From contig NZ_DAFZ01000040.1 in NCBI RefSeq assembly GCF_002498065.1, positions 1 to 64,000 of the forward strand: a stretch of 64,000 nucleotides of DNA, given 5' to 3'. Source of the stretch: Methanoculleus sp. UBA208 (GTDB taxonomy: Archaea; Halobacteriota; Methanomicrobia; Methanomicrobiales; Methanoculleaceae). Below are positions 17,762-26,080 of this stretch, in pieces. Within the stretch, counting starts at the first letter, position 1, and every line of letters begins with the position of its first letter. Position numbers and translations under genes: made by a program. The notes under the pieces are model-generated. The model saw only the letters and a list, made by a program, of their open reading frames with translations. It ran no database searches and was not told where the DNA came from.

Positions 17762-18253
17762 TCACATATACAGCGCCTGGAGGGCGACGACCTCGGCGCT
17801 GTCCTTTGCCCGTGAATAGTCTTCGAGGGGGTCGGCATTCACCTCAAAAAAGCGCAGCCCCCACCCGAACGGGGCGAGGACGTCATGCGCCTGCTCTTTC
17901 TCCCCGAGGATGTAGAGGGTTGCGGCCATCGCCTCCACCGAGGTGAGCCGGAACGGCCGGCCGAAGTTCACCGGGTTTGCGGCCACCAGGAACGGAAGCG
18001 CCCGGCGATTGCGCCAGGAGGCGACGGCCCCGGTATCGAGCACCTCCCAGGAGCAGTCGAGCGCCGTTATCGAGGGGAGGTGCCGGTCGGCGGGAGAGAC
18101 CGCCTGCTCCGCTGTCGGGTCGAGGAGGAGGGTCGAGCGGGGGATCTTTGCGATGCTCGGGACGATCCGGACAAGCCCGCGCCGGGCGAGTTTCTTCACC
18201 GTGCACTTCCGGGGGTCGCAGGTGTCGTCCCGGTAGGCGTAGAGCGGTATCAT
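17762..18253 (-). CDS. tsr3: Tsr3-like rRNA aminocarboxypropyltransferase (DUF367)
   Basis: The 163 residues match the Tsr3/DUF367 family. In eukaryotes it transfers the aminocarboxypropyl group of SAM to a hypermodified small-subunit rRNA nucleotide, and in archaea it acts in 16S rRNA modification. Visible motifs are DDTCDPRKCTVKKLARRG, LDPTAEQAVSPAD, ALDCSWE, RALPFLVAANPVNFGRP, and LTSVEAMAATLYILG with FGWGLRFFEVN near the end. I chose the ATG at 18253. Only 35 bp separate this start from that of the divergent deoxyribosyltransferase-like gene. Confidence 0.87.
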   Translation of the reverse strand: MIPLYAYRDDTCDPRKCTVKKLARRGLVRIVPSIAKIPRSTLLLDPTAEQAVSPADRHLPSITALDCSWEVLDTGAVASWRNRRALPFLVAANPVNFGRPFRLTSVEAMAATLYILGEKEQAHDVLAPFGWGLRFFEVNADPLEDYSRAKDSAEVVALQALYM

Positions 18254-18288
18254 CTGCTTTGTTATGGTACGCCGTCGAATTACTATCA

Positions 18289-19128
18289 ATGTACGTGCTC
18301 ATCGCCCCCTGCATCCGGAACCCCGCGTGCCGCGCCCGCGGGATAACGACCGATGAGGACATTCGTTGCTTTAATCGTGCCGTGGAGCGCTGCCGGCGCT
18401 TCTCGATCGAGATGGTCCCGCTTCCCTGCCCGGAGACGATCTACCTCGGCGCCGACCGGGAACCGGGCTCGTTTATAGAGCGGCTCGCGACCGACGAGTT
18501 TGCCGCGCTCCTTGATGGGCTCGAGGCGGAGGTCCGCGCCGCGATACGGGAGCGCGCCGAGCCGCCGCTCGCGATCGTCGGGGTGGACTCCTCCCCCACC
18601 TGCGGGGTGAACGCCACCTACCACTCGTCCGTTAAACAGCCCGGGCGCGGGGCGTTTCTCGCCCGGTTCCCGGATATCCCGGCGGTCGACGTGAAGGAGT
18701 TCGCCCGCTACCGGGTCTACCTCGCCGCCCCGCTCTTTTCGGAGGCTGAGAGGACCTACAACCTCGCGCTCCGCGACCTTCTCCAGGAGCACCTCTTCGA
18801 CGTCTACCTCCCCCAGGAGGTGGGGGATACGAGCCACACCCGGAGCCGGAAGGAGCACCGGGCCATCTTTGCGCAGCACCTCCAGGCCCTCCGTGATGCC
18901 GATATCATCGTCGCGGTCATCGACGGCGCGGACGCCGATTCCGGGACCTCCTGGGAGATGGGGTACGCATATGCCCTCGGGAAGAAGGTCGTCGCGCTTC
19001 GCACCGATTTCCGGATCGCCGGACATCACGAGCGGGTCAACCTGATGCTCGAAGAGTCCGCGGCCGTGGTCACGGCAAAAGAGGATCTGCCCCGGGCGCT
19101 CGGATCGCCGCTTTTGGCCTCAGGGTGA
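18289..19128 (+). CDS. Nucleoside 2-deoxyribosyltransferase-like protein with DUF523-like N-terminus
   Basis: The 279 residues have two parts. Residues 1 to about 140 (MYVLIAPCIRNPACRARG, VPLPCPETIYLGA, VGVDSSPTCGVNATY) carry spaced cysteines like DUF523-type proteins. The C-terminal part is a nucleoside 2-deoxyribosyltransferase fold: YLAAPLFSEAERTYNLAL, DADIIVAVIDGADADSGTSW, EMGYAYALGKKVVALRTD. This fusion is seen in several methanogens. A role in nucleoside salvage or hydrolysis is inferred. The start is the ATG at 18289. The longer upstream frame is antisense to tsr3. The 3' end overlaps the convergent RsbW-like gene. Confidence 0.8.
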   Translation: MYVLIAPCIRNPACRARGITTDEDIRCFNRAVERCRRFSIEMVPLPCPETIYLGADREPGSFIERLATDEFAALLDGLEAEVRAAIRERAEPPLAIVGVDSSPTCGVNATYHSSVKQPGRGAFLARFPDIPAVDVKEFARYRVYLAAPLFSEAERTYNLALRDLLQEHLFDVYLPQEVGDTSHTRSRKEHRAIFAQHLQALRDADIIVAVIDGADADSGTSWEMGYAYALGKKVVALRTDFRIAGHHERVNLMLEESAAVVTAKEDLPRALGSPLLASG

Positions 19129-19530
19129 CGCCGGCCGCCTCTTCTCCATCGAGAGGACGTTCTTCCCGCCCTCGCGGGCGTAGGTTACGCTGTCCATCGC
19201 CGTCCGGATAAAGTGGATCCCGAGCCCCCCGATCGGCCGCTCTTCCGCGGGGACGTCGAGCAGCGGCGGCGGGGCGGTGAGCGGGTCGAAGGCAACGCCG
19301 TCGTCGGTGATCGTCACGTACACGGCGTCGTCGTCTGCGGTGCAGGCGATCGTGATCGTCCCGGCTTCCCTGCCGCCGTACCCGTAGAGGATGGTGTTGC
19401 TGCAGGCCTCGTCCACGGCGAGCTGGACCGCAAAAACGAGATCCTCGCCGCACCCGGCGAGCGTCTCCGCGAGGAAGTCGGCGATATTCGCGAGTGCGCC
19501 AAGATCCGCCCGCACGGTGAGGTCCGCCAT
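19120..19530 (-). CDS. RsbW-like anti-sigma factor ATPase
   Basis: This 136-residue GHKL ATPase has the N-box VQLAVDEACSNTILYGYG, the G1 box VTITDDGVAFDP and the G2 box RPIGGLGIHFIRTAMD. Proteins of this type are serine kinases that phosphorylate STAS antagonists and capture a target. In bacteria the target is a sigma factor, which archaea lack, so the client here must be something else. Its start overlaps the stop of the upstream SpoIIE-type phosphatase (TGATG). It is the third gene of the STAS-phosphatase-kinase operon. A GTG three bases earlier is an alternative start. Confidence 0.87.
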   Translation of the reverse strand: MADLTVRADLGALANIADFLAETLAGCGEDLVFAVQLAVDEACSNTILYGYGGREAGTITIACTADDDAVYVTITDDGVAFDPLTAPPPLLDVPAEERPIGGLGIHFIRTAMDSVTYAREGGKNVLSMEKRRPASP

Positions 19531-20897
19531 CACACCACCCGGAGAACCATGAGGGTCAGGTCGTCAAACTGCGGTTCGTCTCCCGAGAACTCCATGACCG
19601 CGTCGCGGACCCTGTCGACGATCTCGGCCGAAGACCGGTTGAGGCAGCCGATGACGGTCTCGATCAGCCGTTCTTCCCCGAACTGCTCTTCGTCGGGGTT
19701 GATCGCCTCGGTGATGCCGTCGGTGTAGAGCAGGACGAGGTCTCCGCTCTCGAGGCTGACCGTCTCCTCGCCGTAATCGGCCTCCGGCATGACCCCGAGG
19801 ATGATCCCGGTCCCTTTCAGTGTCATGGGCCGGCCGCCGCCCGACCGGAAGAGGAGGGGCGGGTTGTGCCCCGCGTTGACGTAGGTGAGCGTCCTGTTTG
19901 CCGGGTCGGCGACCGCGTAGAAGAGGGTGACGAACATCCCGGACTTCGCGTCCTCGGCGATCAGCGAATTAGCCTCCCGGACGGCATCGCGGGCGCTCCG
20001 CGGCACCAGCGCGTTCGCCCGCAGCACCGTCCGCGAGAGCGCCATGAAAAGCGCCGCAGGAACACCTTTCCCCGAGACGTCGGCTATGACGATGGCGGTC
20101 CGGCCGCCGGTGAGGGGGATCGCGTCGTAGAAGTCCCCGCCGACCTCCTTTGCCGGCAGCGAGAGAGCGGCGATCTCAAGGCCGGGAACCTCCGGCAGCC
20201 GGTCGGGGAGGAAACTCATCTGGATGTCGTGGGCGATCCGGAGTTCGGCCTTCTTCCGCTCGAGTTCCGAGAGATAGGTGTCCCGTTCTGCCTTCGTCTG
20301 CCGCTCGGCGATCAGGTTTCCGATGATGAGCGCGAAGAGGAAGACCCCGGTGGCGTTGGCGATGATCATCGGGAAGGCCACATCCTCGACGACCTCGAGC
20401 GCCTCGTCGAACGGCCGGCAGAGGAGGAGGGTGATCCCCATGTGGAACGCCTCCATGCCGACGGCGAAGAGGACCGCACCGTGCATCCCGATGAACCTGC
20501 GGCCCGCGGCAAGGAAGATCAGCCCCCCGAAGAGGCCCGCGAGGATGGTTGCGGTCGCGCACGGGACGGCGGTGAACCCCCCGAGGGAGAAGCGGTACGC
20601 CGCGCCGATCAGGCCGGCGCCGAGTCCCACCACCGGGCCGCAGGCGAGCCCCCCCACCATGGGGCCGAGGTCGCGGACGTTCGCGGTGGCACCGAGGATG
20701 GTGATGCCGCTCTCGGTGCCGTAGATGGAGAGCGCCCCGAAGAGGAGGGTGAGAACCGCCTGGCTCTTCCAGGTGACGAGACCGTCGAGCACCCGGGTGA
20801 ACGACGCCGTCCGGGTGATCAGGTAGGCGGCCACCATGATGACGCAGATCATCTGCAGGAGCACGAGGAACATATCGCCAATGATGGAGAACGCCAT
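19530..20897 (-). CDS. SpoIIE-type PP2C phosphatase with 5TM-LYT sensor
   Basis: This 455-residue membrane phosphatase has an N-terminal 5TM-5TMR_LYT region (residues 1 to about 205, with motif LGATANVRDLGPMVGGLACG), a short helical linker (ERDTYLSELERKKAELRIAH), and a C-terminal PP2C/SpoIIE domain with metal-binding VGGDFYDAIPL, VIADVSGKGVPAALFMALSR and LLYTDGITEA. It should dephosphorylate the STAS protein encoded just upstream in response to an external signal. Spacing to the STAS stop is 28 bp, and the stop overlaps the RsbW-like start. Confidence 0.9.
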   Translation of the reverse strand: MAFSIIGDMFLVLLQMICVIMVAAYLITRTASFTRVLDGLVTWKSQAVLTLLFGALSIYGTESGITILGATANVRDLGPMVGGLACGPVVGLGAGLIGAAYRFSLGGFTAVPCATATILAGLFGGLIFLAAGRRFIGMHGAVLFAVGMEAFHMGITLLLCRPFDEALEVVEDVAFPMIIANATGVFLFALIIGNLIAERQTKAERDTYLSELERKKAELRIAHDIQMSFLPDRLPEVPGLEIAALSLPAKEVGGDFYDAIPLTGGRTAIVIADVSGKGVPAALFMALSRTVLRANALVPRSARDAVREANSLIAEDAKSGMFVTLFYAVADPANRTLTYVNAGHNPPLLFRSGGGRPMTLKGTGIILGVMPEADYGEETVSLESGDLVLLYTDGITEAINPDEEQFGEERLIETVIGCLNRSSAEIVDRVRDAVMEFSGDEPQFDDLTLMVLRVV

Positions 20898-20925
20898 ACC
20901 GGTCTACACCATCCCGGGATGCCGC

Positions 20926-21282
20926 TCAGGGCCCCGCCGTGAACCCGGCAAGCGCCGCCGCTTCGTCGGGGAAGAGGGAGAAGATCCGGTGAAACCCAGC
21001 CATGGTGAAGACCTCGAGGATCTGCGGTTGCGCACAGGCTATCCGGAGCGTCCCGCCGTCCTTCTTCAGCCGCTTCAGCGCGGCAAGCAGCACCCGGAGG
21101 CCGGAGCTGCTGATGTAGTCGAGGTCGCAGAGGTTGACGAGGAGGCTTCTCCCCCCGGCATCGAGCACCTGGTTGATCCGCTCTTCCGCCTTCTCCGAAG
21201 AGCCGGCGTCGAGCCTTCCTTTTACCGCGATGATATCGACGGTGCCCGCTCTTCTCCCGGTGATCTCAACGTGCCCGCTCAT
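20926..21282 (-). CDS. STAS-domain anti-sigma factor antagonist
   Basis: The 118 residues form one STAS domain of the SpoIIAA/RsbV type. The phosphorylatable serine lies in DYISSSGLRVLLAALKRL, and RLDAGSSEKAEERI and FHRIFSLFPDEAAAL are family features. It is the likely substrate for the RsbW-like kinase and the SpoIIE-type phosphatase encoded downstream in the same operon. I chose the ATG at 21282. An upstream in-frame extension of about 200 codons is Arg/Thr/His-rich intergenic sequence. Confidence 0.88.
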   Translation of the reverse strand: MSGHVEITGRRAGTVDIIAVKGRLDAGSSEKAEERINQVLDAGGRSLLVNLCDLDYISSSGLRVLLAALKRLKKDGGTLRIACAQPQILEVFTMAGFHRIFSLFPDEAAALAGFTAGP

Positions 21283-21769
21283 TGCACGAATTTTTGCTCT
21301 GATGAAAGATAGATGTTGCTTTCTGATCCGTGGGCGTCTCTTACGGGGAGAACAAAAAAAAGAGGGTGTATTGTCGGGTGTGTGATAACCATGCGGTGGG
21401 TGCGGGCAGTCCCGGAGCGGTTGTGCCGCCCGCCCGGGTCCCCATCCACCGTGCCGGTATGAGTGTTTAGAGAGGTGTGCCTGTGTACCGGGGGTTTCCC
21501 GGCGTGTTGTGACGTTGACGCAATCAGCGTGGTGAATGTTCTGTTCACCGTTCCCAGCCGTTCTTGTGCCGGTCCGGGCCACATGTGCCTGTGCGGCCCG
21601 GGTTGTCGGAGAGATTCCCCGTCTCCCGACTCTGGGGATCACAGATTGATCTGTTTTACTTATATTGTTTTTGGTCAATGCCTTGCATTGTGATGTAGCG
21701 TTGTGTGTAGCATCATAGCATGCGACACTGCAAAACCCTATATCCCCCGGGGCGAAACTCTGTTTGCAC
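21283..21769. other. Divergent intergenic region, about 490 bp
   Basis: This spacer separates the STAS operon (minus) from the HTH-PAS gene (plus), so it must hold both promoters. It is less GC-rich near both ends and has a T-rich patch, GTTTTACTTATATTG, at about 21654-21668 that could act as a promoter in either direction. I saw no tRNA, strong hairpin or protein-like frame in it. Confidence 0.4.
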
Positions 21770-23446
21770 ATGGATCCCACTACCGACGCACTCTCTCTTC
21801 TGCTTGGCGCCTTGAAAGAGCACCCGCGGGGCATGTCGGTCTCCGATCTTGCCGCCGCCGTCGGAATCAACCGCAACACCGTCTCCCGGTACCTCGACGT
21901 CCTCCTCGTATCGGGCCAGGTTGAGATGGAGACCTACGGGAAGGCCAAGGTCTTTTACCTCTCGCAGAGGGTCCCCATCGCCGCCATGCTCAACTTCTCG
22001 TCGGATCTTGTGCTGGTGCTCGACCGCGACCGCCGGATCGTCCAGGCGAACGATGCCGTCTGCGCGTTTTCGGGAAGTGAGAGAGACGATATCATCGGGA
22101 AAAGTATCGAGACGTCGCCGCTTGCCGCGTTCGACCATCCGCTGATACGGAGCCGGATCACCGATGCCCTGAACGGCCGTGAGGTCACGGAGGAACTCCG
22201 GTTCCTGCGGCACGGCGAGGAGCTCTTCTTCCGGATCAAGTTCCTCCCCACCGTCTTCAACGACGGGGCGCCGGGAGTCACCATCATCCTCGAGAACATC
22301 ACCGAGGGGCGGCGGGCGGAGGAGGCCCTGCGCGAGAGCGAGTTCCTCTTCCGGAGCCTCGTCGAGAACATCAGCGACCTGATCCTGAACGTCGACGAGG
22401 CCTGCACGTTCACCTACGTCAGTCCCAAGAGCCGGGAGATCCTCGGCTACGCGCCCGAAGAGATGCTTCAAAAGACGCCCTGCGACTTCATGCCCCTGGA
22501 GTTGCAGGACCGGGTCAGAGAGCAGTTTACCGGGCTCTTCGCCGACCCGAAACCGGGAGTTCTCTTTGAGTGGACGATGCTTCATAGGGATGGGAGCCCC
22601 GTCATCCTCGAGGTGAGCGGGACGCCGGTCTACGATATGATCGGCGACTTCACCGGCTATCGGGTGGTCTGCCGTGACGTCACCGAACGGGCGCGTGCCA
22701 CAAAGAGGGTGGCCCAGTGGAAGTCGTTCCTCTACTCGGTGGTCAACAACATCCCGAGCATGGTCTTCGTGCGGGAGGTGGAGGGGAACACGTTCGTCTT
22801 CTCGAATAAGGCCGCCGAGACGTTTCTGGGGATGACGCAGGAGGAGATGGCGGGAAAGCGTGCCACGGACCTTTTCCCGCCGGAAATGGTGGCATTCTTT
22901 GCCGACGGCGACCGGGATCTCCTGGAGCGGACGGTCGCCCTTGAGGAGAAGGCCCACCTCGCAAGCGGGCGGACCATCTCCATGAAGAAGATCCCGATCT
23001 TCAACTCCCGGGGCATGCTGAAGTACATGCTCGGGATTGCCGAGGACGTCACCGACCGCGCCGCCGCCGAAGACCTCCTGATTGCCGAGCGCGACCGGGC
23101 GCAGGGCTACCTGGAGGCGGCCGGCGTGATGATCGCGGTGATCGGGGCGGACGGCACCATCGACCTCGTCAACCGGAAGGGGAGCGAAATTCTCGGGTAT
23201 GTCGAGGGAGACCTCGCCGGGAAGAACTGGTTTGCAACGGTCGTCCCGGAGCGCCTGCGCGACCGTCTCGCCCAGAACTTTCAGCGCCTGGTGGCCGGCC
23301 TGATCGAGCCCCCTCCTTTCGAGGAGAGCCCGGTCGTCGCCCGGGACGGCCGGGAGCGGCTGATACTCTGGCACAACGCCCTCCTGCGCGACGCAGACGG
23401 CAACGTCGTGGCGATGGTGAGCTCCGGCGAGGAGATCGAGGAGTAA
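21770..23446 (+). CDS. HTH and multi-PAS one-component regulator
   Basis: The 558 residues begin with a winged helix-turn-helix (MSVSDLAAAVGINRNTVSRY) and about four PAS domains: VLVLDRDRRIVQANDAVCAF; LILNVDEACTFTYVSPKSRE; FVFSNKAAETFLGMTQEEMA; IAVIGADGTIDLVNRKGSEI. Like its paralogue at 10641-12512 it has no kinase domain and probably couples ligand sensing straight to DNA binding. The stretch after the HTH (KAKVFYLSQRVPIAAML) lines up with KVYSVAHRVPLSAFL in the paralogue. The start is ATG at 21770. A TTG six bases earlier is possible. Confidence 0.86.
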   Translation: MDPTTDALSLLLGALKEHPRGMSVSDLAAAVGINRNTVSRYLDVLLVSGQVEMETYGKAKVFYLSQRVPIAAMLNFSSDLVLVLDRDRRIVQANDAVCAFSGSERDDIIGKSIETSPLAAFDHPLIRSRITDALNGREVTEELRFLRHGEELFFRIKFLPTVFNDGAPGVTIILENITEGRRAEEALRESEFLFRSLVENISDLILNVDEACTFTYVSPKSREILGYAPEEMLQKTPCDFMPLELQDRVREQFTGLFADPKPGVLFEWTMLHRDGSPVILEVSGTPVYDMIGDFTGYRVVCRDVTERARATKRVAQWKSFLYSVVNNIPSMVFVREVEGNTFVFSNKAAETFLGMTQEEMAGKRATDLFPPEMVAFFADGDRDLLERTVALEEKAHLASGRTISMKKIPIFNSRGMLKYMLGIAEDVTDRAAAEDLLIAERDRAQGYLEAAGVMIAVIGADGTIDLVNRKGSEILGYVEGDLAGKNWFATVVPERLRDRLAQNFQRLVAGLIEPPPFEESPVVARDGRERLILWHNALLRDADGNVVAMVSSGEEIEE

Positions 23447-23537
23447 CCGGCCCGGATTTCGACGATACGGGTAACCCCCGGAGATCCGACCGTATCATCG
23501 CTTTCCTCCCCCCTCCTGCGGTTTCGGGGGTCATCCC

Positions 23538-23545
23538 TTAAATAC
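23538..23545 (+). promoter_or_regulatory. TATA box of the lemA operon
   Basis: CTTAAATA is about 26 bp upstream of 23566-23569, so the transcript should begin at or very near the GTG start codon, giving a leaderless or nearly leaderless message. Confidence 0.45.
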
Positions 23546-23568
23546 GCCGCGGGGCACATAGAGTATTG

Positions 23569-24144
23569 GTGACAACGTTGGTGGACATCATCTCCCTTGT
23601 CCTTATCGCCGTCGTGGTGCTGATCGTCATCGGCATTGCCGCGGCCGGCGTAGGCATTTACAACCGGTTCTTCTCCCTCAAAAACTCCGCCGAAGCGACG
23701 GTCGGGCAGGTGAAGGTCGCGATGAAGAAGCGGCTGGATATGATCGAGCAGCTCCTCGGTGCGGTGAAGAGCTACGCGGCCTTCGAGAAGGAGACCCTGA
23801 CCGAGGTGACCGCGATGCGGTCGCGCATCGGCAGCGCCGGTCCGGGCGACCTGAACGAACTCGAGCGCGAGTCCCGGTCGGTTCTCGGGCGGCTGCTTGC
23901 GGTCGCGGAGAACTACCCCGACCTCAAGACCTCGCAGACGGTGCAGAACCTGATGGGCGCGGTCCAGGGTGTCGAGGACGAGATCGCCCGGCACCGCTAC
24001 ACCTACAACAACATCGCCCAGCAGTACAATACCATGACCGATACGGTCCCCTCGAACCTGGTCGCCGGCGTCATGGGCTTTAAGAAGCTGGAGTACCTGG
24101 AGTTCGGCGAGGAGATCGAGCGGGTTCCGACAATAGCGTTCTGA
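23569..24144 (+). CDS. lemA: LemA family protein
   Basis: This protein of about 191 residues has one N-terminal transmembrane helix (VLIAVVVLIVIGIAAAGVGI) followed by the all-helical LemA domain (YNRFFSLKNSAEATVGQVKV, RRLDMIEQ-like helix, RLLAVAENYPDLKTSQ, EDEIARHRYTYNNIAQQYN). The start is uncertain: TTG 23566, GTG 23569 or GTG 23581. I favour 23569 from TATA spacing. It stands 6 bp before a DUF2207 gene, a pairing common in bacteria and archaea. LemA function is unknown. Confidence 0.87.
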   Translation: MTTLVDIISLVLIAVVVLIVIGIAAAGVGIYNRFFSLKNSAEATVGQVKVAMKKRLDMIEQLLGAVKSYAAFEKETLTEVTAMRSRIGSAGPGDLNELERESRSVLGRLLAVAENYPDLKTSQTVQNLMGAVQGVEDEIARHRYTYNNIAQQYNTMTDTVPSNLVAGVMGFKKLEYLEFGEEIERVPTIAF

Positions 24145-24150
24145 TGAAAT

Positions 24151-25974
24151 ATGCGCGTAACTGAACGGCAGCAGATCCTCGTTCTTGTTGCCATCACCCT
24201 GATCGTCGGGGTGCTGGCAGTCGCCGGAGCGAATGCGCTCCCCGGCCTCTTCCGGGGAGGCCTGGAGATAGAGCAGTACGATGCCGTCTTCTACGAGAAC
24301 GGGACCCTGATCGAGCGCTACACCTACGACGTCCGGTCGGCGGGGGAGTACAGGATGCTCTTTCGCTACTGGGACGCGCCGCTTGCTTTTTCCGCAATCG
24401 ACCGGCCGCACATCGAGTTCCTGGGGATGACCGCTCCGCCCGGGACCATCGGCTACGCCAAGGATTACTGGGGCGAGGTGAGGACGGCCGCCGGGACCGC
24501 GACCTCCACCGACCTCGCGACGATACGGAGCCTTGCGTTCGATAACGAGGTGGGCCTCTACAACCCCGACTACTTCGCCCCGGGCACCTACACGGTGGAA
24601 TACCGCTACCGGGTCCGGCCGCCGATCGAGTACGACAGCCAGTGGGCGCACCTGAACCTGAAACTCGTGGACGAGCACGTCCCCTACCGGGACCTCCGGA
24701 TTACCCTGCCGTTCGCAGGTGTTATCGAGGAGGTCTACACGCATCCCCCGACCCTCGAGGTCGAGCGGACGGAAGAGGCCGTCGTCATCACGGGGAGCGC
24801 CCCCCAGGACGACGCGCTGAACGTCGAGATGATCCTCGACCCCGCATTCATGGAAGAGATCGACGGATTCCCTGAGTTCGTCCCGGACGTGCGGCAGCAG
24901 GCGGCCGACGCCAACCGGTGGCCCCCCATCCTCTACGGCGCGGCGAGCGTTCTCTACGGCCTTGCGACCGCCCTCGTCCTCGCGATGCCGTTCATTCTCC
25001 TCGGCATCTACCTCCGCTACGGCAGGGAAAAACCGTTCACGGTGCCGGAATACCTGAGTTTCACGCCGAATACCGCGCTCAAGCCCTGGCAGGTGAACCT
25101 CCTCTTCAAGGGCGACGCCCTCGAGTTCGACGATAACGGGTTCTACGCGACGGTCCTCGACCTCCACCGGCAGAAAAAGATTGTGGTTGCCGAGAAACCG
25201 GACGGCGACGGCGTCACGGTCCGGATCGTCTCGGGGGAGTCGACCGATCCCTACGAGCAGCGGGTGCTCAACTTCCTTGCAAACATCGCCGACGACCACG
25301 TCGTGGACACCGCCGAGCTTGAGAAGTTCGCCCAGACCGCCCGGCGGAGCCCCGGCTACCAGCACCGGATCCTGCAGTACCAGCAGTCGCTTGCCGCGCT
25401 GACCCGGGACGTGGATACCACCCTCGCCCGGCGGTACATCAAGGACGGCCGGACGATGATCCTCCCGCTCGTCTTCCTCGGCGCCATCCCCTGCGGGCTT
25501 GCGATTCTCGTGTTCATTCTCGCGCCGGGCGCGGCCTACCTCCTCATTCCGGCCGGCGTCCTCTCGTTCATCGTCGCGGTCCAGGTCGGGATCGCGGCCC
25601 TCTTCCCCTCGACGCTGTTTGGGTTCTGGAAGGGGGACCATTACAAGGAGAAACTCGAATGGGACGCGTTCGCCTACTTCCTCTCGGACCTCGCCCTGAT
25701 CCGGCAGTACTCCCCTGCAGACCTCTCGATGTGGGGGGAATGGCTGGTCTACGGGACGGCGCTCGGCCTCGGCGATAAGGTCGAGCAGGCGATGAAGAAC
25801 CTGAATATCAGCCTCCCGGACGTCGGGGTGCCGCTCTACTCGAGGATGCCGGTGATCTTTGCCCCGATCGTCTTCTACTCCCCGCCGTCAAGCGGCGGCA
25901 GAGGAGGGTTCGGTGGCGGCGGGTCCTTCGGCGGCGGCGGCGGCTTCGGCGGCGGCGGTGTCGGGGGACGTTAA
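24151..25974 (+). CDS. DUF2207 membrane protein
   Basis: This 607-residue protein of the DUF2207 (YciQ-like) family has an N-terminal signal/anchor (LVLVAITLIVGVLAVAGANA), a beta-rich extracytoplasmic domain (residues about 30-240), then membrane helices (YGLATALVLAMPFILLGIYL, MILPLVFLGAIPCGLAILVF), a cytoplasmic region, and a glycine-rich tail (GGRGGFGGGGSFGGGG) typical of the family's C-terminus. It follows lemA by 6 bp, and the two conserved neighbours are presumed to act together at the membrane. Confidence 0.88.
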   Translation: MRVTERQQILVLVAITLIVGVLAVAGANALPGLFRGGLEIEQYDAVFYENGTLIERYTYDVRSAGEYRMLFRYWDAPLAFSAIDRPHIEFLGMTAPPGTIGYAKDYWGEVRTAAGTATSTDLATIRSLAFDNEVGLYNPDYFAPGTYTVEYRYRVRPPIEYDSQWAHLNLKLVDEHVPYRDLRITLPFAGVIEEVYTHPPTLEVERTEEAVVITGSAPQDDALNVEMILDPAFMEEIDGFPEFVPDVRQQAADANRWPPILYGAASVLYGLATALVLAMPFILLGIYLRYGREKPFTVPEYLSFTPNTALKPWQVNLLFKGDALEFDDNGFYATVLDLHRQKKIVVAEKPDGDGVTVRIVSGESTDPYEQRVLNFLANIADDHVVDTAELEKFAQTARRSPGYQHRILQYQQSLAALTRDVDTTLARRYIKDGRTMILPLVFLGAIPCGLAILVFILAPGAAYLLIPAGVLSFIVAVQVGIAALFPSTLFGFWKGDHYKEKLEWDAFAYFLSDLALIRQYSPADLSMWGEWLVYGTALGLGDKVEQAMKNLNISLPDVGVPLYSRMPVIFAPIVFYSPPSSGGRGGFGGGGSFGGGGGFGGGGVGGR

Positions 25975-26080
25975 TACCCTTTTTTCCGCCCGGCATACGG
26001 CTCCTTCGGGCGGATAGGTCCGAATCTCTTCGTAGTTAAGGTAACCTACTTACCTCCGGCGGGAGTATGTATCCCTGTTG

